DNA from: Russula earlei
Taxonomy: Eukaryota; Basidiomycota; Agaricomycetes; Russulales; Russulaceae
DNA length: 64,000 bases
Reading direction: 5' to 3'
NCBI GenBank assembly: GCA_025769875.1
Contig: JAGFNK010000064.1
Location: 62,001-126,000, forward strand
Part shown: piece by piece, positions 12,154 to 21,926 of the stretch
Layout of the letters: each line of letters starts with the position of its first letter
How positions within the stretch are numbered: position 1 is the first letter of the stretch
The notes under the pieces: generated by a model
Seen by the model: the letters and a program-made list of their open reading frames with translations, nothing else
Databases searched by the model: none
What the model was told of the DNA's origin: nothing
Position numbers and translations under genes: made by a program

Positions 12154-13582
12154 TCAAGGGAACAAGGCAGCGGCGAGCATCGACATGAGCACAACCGCGA
12201 TAGCGAAGAGTGACGGCCGCGCAGACGGTCGTGCTCTGCGAAGATTAACGATCGAACGTGTCACAAGAGATTGAAGATACGCACGGTGATTTCACGCTCG
12301 CTCCGGAGGGGGCTGTCAATATCTTTACATCCACAAACGCTACGAGACCATCCACCGCGCTCGTCCCGTTCGCGCCAACGCTCAGGAAATGGTTGATGCC
12401 GTTCGAGGTATTCGAGAGGAAGCCAGAGACGTATTGCACGTTGCTCTGGTACACGTAGCCCGCGTACGACGTCTGCCCGGAGAACGTCGTCCCGTTTGTC
12501 AAGTTTTCGGTTGGGATGAGAGTCGACTGGGCAGTTGCGTTGCCAATCAGCCAGTCACTGTTGGCAGCTCGTGAGCGAGGCGCGGCGAGAAAAGAGGAAC
12601 GCGGTCGTACCGGGCGAAGTTGTATCTTTCCAGGTTTGATGTGGATTTAGCAACGGGTGTAGGGGTGTCAGACAATGGGAACAACGCACCCGTTAAAGAT
12701 GATGTCATGATGTACTTGGGGCTAGCGTAAGAGAGGAGTGCTCCAGGAATAACGTAAACGGACTCACATTGTGTTGGGAGCTCATAAGAAGAGGCGATAA
12801 ACACGGCGCCACTGAGAGAAAGGAAATTTGAGGGGACGGGGTGCCATCACCAAAAGAGAGAACGCACCTGTTCGCGGAACTGCCTGACTGTATCCAATAT
12901 CGAAAGTGATTTCCTCCCTCGACCGTTTCTTTGCACGTGCCAAGAGTAGGGTCGCCGTAATCATACCTCATCACCGCTGTCTCGTTCACTATATCGGACA
13001 GAAGTAATTAAGTGATCCAGGCCAAGTGAGACGCAGACGCACGATAGCCGCGGCCGTCACCGAGATTTGCTTCCTGGTCGCTTCCTGAGTGTTGTCCGAG
13101 GCATTCGCCAGCGAAGCCAAACGAGCTGATGGGGGTATCGGTGGGCCCGTCAGATTTGCTTCTCCCATGGGGCGGATAGCGTGGAAATAAGCGATGACGT
13201 ACAGAAAATAGTTACGCAACCCTCCGTCATTCTGCTGGTCAACCAGGACTGCGGGATCGGATGAACCTAGGAGGACGACGTTGAGGGGCTCGCCTAGTCC
13301 AATGGGGAATGTATCGTTGACTTCCTGGGAGGGAAAAAAAAAAAATTTGGGACGACGGGGGGGGCCAGCCTTCAGCTCGACTGGTTATTTCGTCTCATAG
13401 AACGAATAGGGACAGACCGTGAGCCAACTGCCACCGCCATTGCGGGGGTCATAAAATCCCTGCGGAGGCACGCCACGGGAGCTCCCGCGCCGATTGAGAT
13501 GTGTAGGCGGATGATGGGGATGTGAGAAGACGGCGACTAGCGGCCATGATGATAGAAAGAGCCATAAGAAAGGGATGGACAT
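12154..13582 (-). CDS. Secreted, probably GPI-anchored protein of unknown function
   Basis: The start at 13582 gives a clear signal peptide (MSIPFLWLFLSSWPLVAVFS). The body contains blocks that I recall from an uncharacterised family of agaricomycete secreted proteins: GEPLNVVLLGSSDPAVLVDQ, NETAVMRYDYGDP, GTCKETVEGGNHFRYW and NGINHFLSVGANG. Several N-glycosylation sites are visible. The last intron (12236-12284, donor GTGCGT, acceptor CTTCGCAG) joins VKSP to a short exon ending in a hydrophobic tail (SLFAIAVVLMSMLAAALFP, then stop at 12154), as expected for GPI attachment. Other introns are present, and I resolved only some. No catalytic motif was recognised. It converges on eIF3i. Confidence 0.72.
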
Positions 13583-14016
13583 GCGTTTGGGGACTCAGGA
13601 AGAACAGTCGAGAGAGAGTCTTTGTCTAGAACGTTGCGCACACGATGTCGGTGGGCGCTGAGGGGAAAGGGTTGGGGGTTGCACACAAGCGCCATTGAGT
13701 GGCCGAGTGGCTGCGGCCTTGTTTCCTGCAGCCTCACAAAGTACAACACAAGGACACAAAAGAAACATCATTCGAGGAAGGAGATGAGATGCTATTGTAT
13801 TGTGCCGTCTTGATCGCGTATGGGAGTGCAGCCAGCCAAGGCAACTAACTCATTCGCAACCCTTTCGGTCCCGTCCCGAACCCACAGCACAGCGCAGCAA
13901 CCCGAAGACTTGCCCTGCGAACGACGACGTGCTCTACCGTAACCATGCGTGTACTTGTATCACAACAAAAACGACTACCAGAGGCAGCCATAAACCCCCA
14001 CTGTTCGGATCCCCCG
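13583..14016. other. Intergenic, nothing recognised
   Basis: Upstream region of the secreted-protein gene and downstream region of the next minus-strand gene. Only short unconvincing frames are present. Confidence 0.5.
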
Positions 14017-14574
14017 TTAGGACGGGCGTACCTCAGTTGCCGGTAGCATCATCAAGAGCATCCAAGGCACCTCCTTTCGCTGGACACGTACGTTACAACA
14101 ATGAGGCAACGCTCCGAACAACCAATCTGATGACTCGCCTTCGCGTTGGGCACCCTTATAGTCGACCTTGATCCCCAATTCGTGGCGGTGCGCCACTTGA
14201 AGTACGATCCAGGCGTCAGCTACCGTTCGGCTTGGGATCACATATCAGAAGGAGAAGAGCGGGCGGATGCGACTCGTACACCAAATCCCTGGCCTGTTTG
14301 CCTTTGAGGGTGCCCTTGCTCTTCACGTAGTCTTCCCACACTTGCAAAGCCTATGATTCAAAACATGAGTCCCGTCCTTTTCTTGGGTGGTGGTTGACAA
14401 TCTGACTTCATACTGGGCTGCAAAGGCTAGTCCTTCGGTCGTATACCCATCATTCTCGCGAGGATCTTTGAGCTGGTACTCTCTTGTCCATCGTGTGGCT
14501 TGGACATTGAAGCGGGGGCTACGAACCTTGTTCCAAGACGCGTACTGTTCTGAATCCTCGGTATAGTAACCCAT
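14017..14574 (-). CDS. Orphan gene A, paralogue of the adjacent gene
   Basis: Unrecognised. Minus-strand blocks in order: MGYYTEDSEQYASWNKV with a charged stretch up to TTEGLAFAAQYEV, then an intron, ALQVWEDYVKSKGTLKGKQ, another intron, VADAWIVLQVAHR, and a last block containing GALDALDDATGN before a stop. The gene to its right has the same blocks in the same order, so the two are tandem paralogues. This copy seems shorter at its C-terminus. The true start is probably in a short exon upstream of 14574. No domain or catalytic motif is apparent. Confidence 0.5.
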
Positions 14575-14791
14575 AAGAGTGGCCGTTCCCTAGATGCAAG
14601 GTTATCTCGTGGCTACCGAGCTTTATAAATATGAGAGGGCGTGACCCATATGGCATGTACGCCAGCAGACAATCATGAGCCAATGTAACATTGGGATTGA
14701 GAGCATGTGAATGCTATCGATGAATGCTTTCCTCCACCGTGCTGTAATGCTTCCTGTCATATTAACATTGATATAATCTGGGACCGTCCCT

Positions 14792-15750
14792 CTACACTTT
14801 CAATGTTGATGCCTTGGTCTGTACATCTATCATGTTCGACTCTCGAGCTCGGTACGGAGCTTCACCAGTACTTTCCTCCTGTAACTGAGGAACCGGTCTA
14901 AATGGCTTATCAACTTTGCGGCGTCGAACTCCAATATCCGATCCAGAGTATCCAATGCACCCTGCTTTGCTGTCGAAAGCCATCAAGACACGCGCACGAT
15001 CACGATCAGGACAAGCCATCGTCGAACTCTTGTACTTGCCTTTTATCCGAGCCGACTGACATCCCACGGCGTCGATCCCACCCGCTGCCTCTCGATTGAT
15101 CCGCCGCGCGACCTGAAGAACGATCCAGCCGTCGATAACCACCTGACTGACGTCTATCAGAGAGGAAGAAAGAGGCAAAAGCCAGAGAAGAGAATGGATC
15201 CATTGTTTCCTCTCACACGAGTTCCTTGGCTCGCTCTTCCTGGAGGTTGCCATGCCGTCTCACGCATTCCCCCCATACCCTGAAAGCCTACTCGCGGGGT
15301 GAGCACCGCGTCGTTTCCTTGTCAAGGGAATGTCTAACTTCATACTGGGCGCCTAGGCACAACATCTCTGTCGTCAAGTCCGTTGAATTTCCGCGGTTCT
15401 CCGTCAGCTAGAAGAAATTTCTTCAATAAATACTTTCGCCGTCATGATGGACGTGCAAGCGCGCAGAGGGGCTATGTGTACCTGTTTCCAAGCTGCGAAA
15501 TGTGCTGAATCCTGTGCGAAGTAATGCATGAAAACAAAATGTCGCGGAAAAGCAACGAAATCGACGTTTAAGACACGAGGCTTTATATCGAGACATGTAT
15601 CCCATTCCATGGTTCCTTCCTTCTTCGCGCCCGAATTGCTCCGGCATCGCGGACGAATATTAAGTAGACTGAACTTGTACCGTTCCCAGTAACTCTTGGA
15701 AGGAAGGAAGGAAGGAAGGAAGACCCGCTCGGCTCGGGCCGCTGACACGA
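14792..15750 (-). CDS. Orphan gene B, paralogue of gene A
   Basis: The second member of the orphan pair. Matching blocks are HYFAQDSAHFAAWKQ (compare YYTEDSEQYASWNK), TTEMLCLGAQYEVRHSL (compare TTEGLAFAAQYEVRLS), AFRVWGECVRRHGNLQEERA (compare ALQVWEDYVKSKGTLKGKQA), VIDGWIVLQVARR (compare VADAWIVLQVAHR) and ALDTLDRILEFDAAKLI (compare ALDALDDATGN). A stop codon interrupts the frame after the third block unless an intron removes it, so this copy may be decaying. The exact start and exon ends are not fixed, and the function is unknown. Confidence 0.45.
15698..15722. repeat. (GGAA)n microsatellite
   Basis: About six tandem GGAA units in the 5' part of orphan gene B. Confidence 0.85.
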
Positions 15751-16838
15751 AAGGTGAGTCGAACGTGTGAGTGATGCCCGACTTGCAAACGACTCACCTC
15801 GGCTCAGATGTCCGATCGTCGCTGCACCATCTCGCACACGGTCATCGTGAGGATGACATCATGGAGGTGATGACCGCAGCCCCATGACCGACTGAGCTAG
15901 CACTGCGCTCATCAGATAGAGAACAAAATGAGGAGCGTGTGGGTGCTACAGTGCTCGTGATAGACGACGGAATTGGCATTGTTTCTGAGTATGAGGGTAT
16001 AAGGTAACTTTTTGCCTTGGAGAGAGGTTCACGTGTTTGTGTGGATGAACAGAGTTCAGGATGATCACGAATCCCGGACCCAAAATAAGAATTATATTCT
16101 CCGCTTCCCAAATCAGTAAGCTATCGTCCAGACAGAGTCAACCAACGGGCATCGTCCAGGTGGCACCCTGAGCTCGAACGTCTCGAGACCGGAGAACGGG
16201 CTATTGACGCGGATCCCGGTTGGTCGGCGTGGCGTGAGAACGGACGTGACATCTGCTTTCTGACCTGACGTCACGTCGACCTTGCACGGTTCGGAACTCG
16301 TATGAAAAAAAAAAACAAAGCCAGACTATGTTTTCAATCACTTGGTAATTTCGATCTGTAGTTTAGGTTCGGAAACGGGAATGAGTGGTGAAATAGCAAG
16401 GGAATCACAGGTTGATATTCGAATATCAAAGCATGATTCCCGTCGCGTACCTGTGTTCTCGTTCTTCGCACACCGCATGGCCTGCTCCATCCACGCCTTG
16501 CACGAATCTCCAACGGACGGGCTTCTGTACACGTACAATTTGGCCGGTCTTCGCACCCCTCGCCCTAGCCAGCTCCCGATCCTCGACGCTCCCCGTGTAG
16601 CCTCCACTTATCCCTCCTTGGGGACAGGCACGTTTCGAGGGTACCCATGGAGTGGACGCGATCGATCAGGCGCTAGAACCAAAAATGTTATCCCATCTCA
16701 TCAATACCATCATCCTGGAAATGTTTACCGCCCATCAGACATCCGTATATATATTGTGTTCATCTCCCACCGCAAATATTTCGCCCAGCAGCTCAGCACC
16801 TCCGCCTCAACTTGTCCGTGCTTGCATCTGCACCTCGA
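15751..16838. other. Intergenic; one weak minus-strand frame
   Basis: This is the upstream region of the first Jen1-like gene. A minus-strand frame at 16338-16607 reads plausibly in its middle (SVGDSCKAWMEQAMRCAKNEN) but has no recognisable family and no partner exon, so I do not call it. Poly-A runs occur near 16,303. Confidence 0.4.
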
Positions 16839-18845
16839 ATGGCGCCTTACTTCGTCCGCAACCTCGTTCCGCGTCGCGAAGCTCGCGATGATAGCCGTCG
16901 ACCCCTCCTCGAGGTATTGCGCACCATCACCTGGACCCAGTGGGCGCTATTCTTTTCCGGGTTTGTGTCACTCTCTTCTCTCTATCAACATGGATGGTTG
17001 GTTAAGTGCTTCCCCTTGGTTAGATGGCTTGCTTGGACTTGCGACGCGCTCGACTTTTTCAGCGTGTCGCTCAGCGTCACCCGCCTCCAAACGCAGTTCC
17101 ACAAGGACAAAGCCTCCACCATCGTACGTTGTCCTCTTTTGGTTCGTTCCTCGTTTGTGCCATGCCCACTCTCCGTCCGTTACCAGACGCAGGCCATCAC
17201 GTTGACGCTTCTATTCCGGTCCGTCGGAGCCGTAAGTGCTGCTTCCTTGTTTCAGGTGTCCATGTGGTTTTGTACGCCTTAGCGCCGCTGCTAGTTCATC
17301 TCAGCGTGCATCCGATGGCAGTTCTTACCCAAAGGACCGCCTCCCGCTCGCACTCGCAACGTGCCCGTCTAGGAACATACTCACGCCTTTCCTCCCCTCC
17401 AGGTCGTCTTCGGTATTCTCTCTGACCGCTTCGGACGGAAATGGCCCCTTGTTGTCAATCTGCTTCTCTGTGCCGCCTTTGAGCTTGGCTCTAGCTTCGT
17501 GACAACATTCAAGCAGTTCCTCGCCCTGCGCTCCTTGTTCGGTATCGCAATGGGTGGTGTCTGGGGTCTCGCCTCGGCAACAGCCCTCGAAAATCTTCCA
17601 GTCGAAGTGCGTGGTCTTGCGTCCGGCGTCCTCCAGCAGGGATACGCCATGGGAAACCTCTTTGCGGCTGTAATAAACCTCCGTCTTGTCCCTCACACAT
17701 CCCACACCTGGCGCGCGCTCTTCTGGGCTGCCTCGGGCATAACTGCCTTCGCCGCTCTCGTTCGAGCGCTCTTGCCAGAAAGTGAGGTCTTTCTCCACGC
17801 GAAGGCTCTGGAGCGTCAGAAGGGCTCGAGTACTGGAAAGAAGACTCGGTTGTTTATCCGTCAAACAACCGCAATGCTCAAGAAGCACTGGCTTCTGTGT
17901 ATCTACGCTGTGCTTTTGATGACCGGTATGTGAGCGAGTTGTGCATCCAAGGGTGAGAATGATGATCCCACATCCGCGACCTAGGCTTTAACTTCCTCTC
18001 TCACGGCTCTCAGGACCTGTATCCGACCTACCTTCAGACGACCAAGAATTTTGACAGCTATCATTCTACCGTTGCCACCATCATTGGCAACTGTGGCGCC
18101 ATCGCGTACGCCGTCATCCATCCCACTTACAGGCTTACTTACCGACGGATGTTCTGTCACAAGTGGCGGGGCAATTGCCGGCGCGGTATCAGCAGTATAT
18201 TGGTCGCCGTCTCACCATCATCATCTTCGTTTTGTTAGCGGGTTCCTTCATCCCTCTCTGGATCCTGCCCCACTCTTTCGGTGGGCTCTCTGCTGGCGCG
18301 TTCTGGCTGCAATTCGGTGTGCAGGGAGCGTGGGGTGTCATCCCTATCCAGCTCGCAGAGATGAGCCCGCCCGGTTTCCGCGCGACGTTCCCTGGTGTCA
18401 CCTACCAACTCGGAAACGTACGGCTAGCTTGGAGCTTGCTCCGCTTTAACCGTGGATTGTTCGCTAACTTTGCCTCTTGCTCGATATGACAGATGGTTTC
18501 GTCCGCCTCTGCTCAGATTGAGGCGACGGGTGGTGATCACTTGAAGACCACGATCATCAAAAACGGAAAGCCCACGATTGTGCCCGATTACGCGCGTGTG
18601 CAAGGTATCCTTATCGGTGTCGTGGCTGTTTATATCATCTTCCTCGCCATCATTGGACCCGAGTGTGTCCTCTTCTGCCTCCCGTCATTCCGCCTTGTCT
18701 GATTATGACGTGAATCAGGAACCACGGCTCACGCTTTGAGCACGAGGGCGTTGCGTTCTCGGAGAACACCTTTGATTCCACACCTCCACCAGATGATGAG
18801 AAGCTGAGTGAATCACCATCAGAAGACGCCAAGGAGAAGGTTTGA
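16839..18845 (+). CDS. JEN1-like: Jen1-type carboxylate transporter (MFS), copy 1, frame broken
   Basis: A major-facilitator carrier of the Jen1 type, which in yeasts imports lactate, pyruvate and related acids with protons across the plasma membrane. Exons: 16839-16960, 17024-17123, 17187-17231, 17403-17925, 17985-18105, 18164-18417, 18493-18662, 18719-18845. Family signatures are LFRSVGAVVFGILSDRFGRK, GIAMGGVWGLASATALENLP, NFLSHGSQDLYPTYL, YIGRRLTIIIF, GAWGVIPIQLAEMSPPGFRA and VTYQLGNMVSSASAQIE. In exon 6 the reading GGAIAGAVS must change frame to reach QYIGRR. The DNA has TCAGCAG where the paralogue has TCACAG, so one extra base near 18191-18195 breaks the frame. No standard intron repairs it. 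This copy is either a young pseudogene or carries a sequencing error. Confidence 0.85.
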
Positions 18846-19680
18846 TGATACGTTGTGCGTCACTTGCCGCCCAAAGAATCGCACTACATATGCCTTCTCA
18901 CCCATGGTCTCCAAGAGGACGTATGTCCCACCACTATCGATCCTGACGTGTCGAGATTGGGATGTACCTGTATAATAGAACCTGGCTGCGCATGCCAATA
19001 CTCAAGGAGAATCTAATTACGCGACGGGAACACCAGAAAGATGCCACCAGTGAACTAGTTTTACTGCGGGCTATGCAAAGAGCGGCGATATGCAGGCACC
19101 GTTGTCATACGAGCAGTTACGTAGCTGCATACAAGTCGATGACACCAACCGCCCTGCCTGAACTCGTTGAACACCTGTTGCGCCACTCACATCGCATGGA
19201 AATGATTGATCGCGGGTCGGGTCGTTTTCATTTTTGTGATTCACGTCCTCTTTACGCTCCACCTCTCTTCCGGCTCCAGTGTAATACCGGTTTGCGGGGG
19301 TCCCTTTGGCTCATCAACTTCTCGCTTGGCAGCAGTGAGACCCCATTTATTTCCTTCGCAGCAACGGAAACAAACGCCTCGATGACAAGGGCTGTACGTA
19401 TTCGCATATGGGCAATCAAATAGAATCCCTCATCAAGGTCGCAAGTGAAGGCGGACCCTCCCTAGATGGCAACTTTTACATAACAGAATCGCATTGCTCG
19501 GCGCGATTATCCAAGTGATGTTGCTAAAAACATTTTCGAGCACGCGCGCTCGGCCTCCTCGATGGGCGGAGTTGAGTGGGAGTAGATTTCCACTCTGTCC
19601 TGCCCTCCTCATTTGTTTCTCCCACTGTGTCTCATTTCCATGTTGCACATTGTGACCTCTCTCTTTCATATCTATGTCCT
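18846..19680. other. Intergenic, nothing recognised
   Basis: Downstream flank of the Jen1-like gene. Open frames here (for example 18962-19423) show no motif or partner exons. Confidence 0.45.
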
Positions 19681-20141
19681 GAGGAGGTATAGCAACAGGG
19701 TGCTGGAAGTGAAACTGAGCATGCAAGGCACAAGGCTATTATCCCAGGATCTTGCTAGCCAACAGAGGATCAAGTTGTCCTTCAAGTTCACCAGAAGACA
19801 ATTCCCTCTCAAGGTATGCTTTGCTATGACAATCAACAAGGCTCAAGGACAATCAGTTGGGCATGTTGGCTGGACCTAAGAAGGCCTGTGTTCACACATA
19901 GAATTGCCCATGTGTGAACACAGGCCTTCTTAGGTCCAGCCCAACATGCCCAACTGATTGTCCTTGAGCCTTGTTGATAGTCATAGCAAAGCATACCTTG
20001 AGAGAGAATTGCCTTCTGGTGAACTTGAAGGCAACTTGATCCTCTGTTGGCTGGCAAGAGATCCTGGGGATAAAAACCTTCTGCCTTGCATGCTCCCTGG
20101 TGATCAGTTCCACTTTCAGTACCCTGATGCTATACCTCCTC
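19681..20141. mobile_element. Inverted pair of PIF1/Helitron helicase fragments
   Basis: Two copies of the same roughly 220-bp sequence face each other: 19681-19899 (plus) and 19910-20141 (minus), separated by 10 bp. Each encodes the C-terminal part of a PIF1-type helicase as found in Helitron transposons, with [26 protein letters not shown] (motif V) and, in the minus copy, [15 protein letters not shown] leading into motif VI. The plus copy has lost one base (GTTGGCTGG instead of GTTGGGCTGG), which ends its frame early. Neither copy has a Walker A motif, Rep/HUH domain or Helitron end that I can see, so this is a dead remnant. The arms differ by scattered substitutions and a few small indels. 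Confidence 0.8.
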
Positions 20142-20576
20142 ATGATCAGTGGCAAGATTGCCCTTCCTCCTCTTCACCTGAGTCCTCCAGAGCAACTACA
20201 GCAAGTGCCTCTCCCTTTATGAAGCAAAAGAATTATGCACAGCAATTAGTCCCTCCTCTCCCTTTGAGCAAACAAAAAGGATTACACATGGTGACAATGC
20301 TCAAAGCAGCCCACTGAAGGCATGCTATGGGGCATAGCCCCAGCAAGCTTCAGGTGGATTGAAACAGATCACCGTTTTGAAACTGCTACTGATCATCTCA
20401 GTACAGGTGGACCCCACTGGAGGAAATCTGTGTGATCTGCTACTTAGCCCTTCTATCAATTGCAGATCGCGAGATGGTTCTCCATCCTTTCAGATCGTCG
20501 GCCAACACCGTTGAATTTGTATGGACGACAGGGAGTGCATTGAGCGAACGCAAGTTGGGTTGTCTAAATCTATGAC
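20142..20576. other. Intergenic, probably Helitron-derived flank
   Basis: The plus strand reads RDPGDKNLL-like text only as the antisense of the helicase fragment. Beyond it, no frame is convincing. It separates the helicase remnant from the hydrolase gene's 3' end. Confidence 0.4.
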
Positions 20577-21786
20577 TTATGCATCTACAAGCGCGGTGCG
20601 TAGAAACTCTATAACCTCGTCAAACAGCCCACCAAATCTCTCCTCTGCGCCACGTTTAAGGTCAAAGGAGTGCTCTGAGCCTTGGGCAATGCACAGAGAT
20701 GTCTGGACCTGGGCGTCAAGCAAACGAGCGTGCATCGCCCGAGAGCTCTGAGCGAGGACAGCGGTATCCTCGGAGCCATGGAGATGCATCACGGGAGGCC
20801 ACTCGGAGTTGACAAGCAGTTGCGGGAAGAGAGCATGCTCGGAGGGGGGCAGGGTGGCGGCTAGCCGAGCGTCGGCCGCCGCCATGTCCTCACCTTGAGC
20901 GGGAAGGAGCTCACGGAGCGCCGCGCTTATCGAGGGCTCGTGCACCCCGGTCCAGTAGTCGAGGTAGGTGCCGAGCTGGAGCCACAGTCGCGCGACTTGG
21001 TGGCGCGGGTTCGAGGGCATGGACGGTTTTCCCGGTGGTCTCGCAGGCGTAAAAGTGAGGGGGGACTGCGCAGTTGGTGCGAGCGACGAGCTCGCTGGGA
21101 ATAGGAACTCGGAGAACGGGGTGGGGTCGAGGATTTCACGGCCCATGAAGAACGGCTTGGATTTGGACGAGATGAGGTGCGGTGACTGTAAAATGGATCG
21201 CGGGAGATGGTGCGATTAGCAAGTCGAATGATTCAGAGGTACGCTGTCGAGAGACGAGAAGGACTTACAAACATCTCGCCACCCAAACCGTAGAGGGAGA
21301 GGACCGCGCGTGGCTTCGGGCTTGCATGGCTGGCTGCAAGGAAAGCGCACATCCCGCCAGCGCTGCAGCCTCCAACTGCCAAGCGCGTACCGTCGACCTG
21401 CACGGTACCCAGAAGCGGAGTGCGAGCGAGGAACGCGAAGAGGTCAACGACGTCTTCAAGGACATCGTGCCCGGTGCTTGGAGGGAGGAGCCTATAGTCT
21501 GCGGAAATGAACGCCATGCCGGATGCGGCGACACGCTCTATTGCTCGTCCGGTCAGAGCAATGCACGCAGGGAAGAAGAGGGGAGAGACGGACGGTAAAG
21601 CCAGGTAGGAAACCAGCTTGTGCGATCCCCAACGGTCATTCCACCTCCGTGAAAGTATACGAGGGCTGGCACGGGGCCATCAGACGGGACTGTCGGTGGA
21701 TAAACATCGATATAGAGGGTCAACTGTCCGAGTTTCTTGTAAGGCACGGTGGTGGTAGGAATCGCCTCCACCTCCGCCTCAACCAT
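20577..21786 (-). CDS. Alpha/beta hydrolase (hydrolase-3 / HSL-like esterase)
   Basis: A serine hydrolase of the hormone-sensitive-lipase-like esterase group. The start at 21786 gives MVEAEVEAIPTTTVPYKKLG and the stop is at 20577. Visible in order: the oxyanion-hole motif HGGG in LVYFHGGGMTVGDRTSWF, then an intron (donor GTCCGT, acceptor GCAATAG) giving YQRVAASGMAFISADYRLLP, the nucleophile elbow GGCSAGG with the catalytic Ser, a variable cap, and near the C-terminus HLHGSEDTAV (acid residue region) and QGSEHSF with the catalytic His. A second intron follows GLGGEMF. No signal peptide was seen, so it is probably cytosolic. The substrate is unknown; related fungal proteins act on short-chain esters. 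It is divergent from the HECT ligase, whose start lies only 140 bp away. Confidence 0.85.
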
Positions 21787-21926
21787 CGTGGGGAGTGATT
21801 CATACGAGTCGCTTTTTGCCGTCTCGGGATTCCCGGAGTACCCGGACCGTGTTCAGCGAGCGTCAAACCGGGCGCGAAATGAACCAGCCCCGTTCACCGT
21901 TCTCATCCTCCATCTCTGCCTCATCC

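Noticed and set aside
17325..17888. 187-codon minus-strand frame
   Set aside because: It is the antisense of the main Jen1-like exon.
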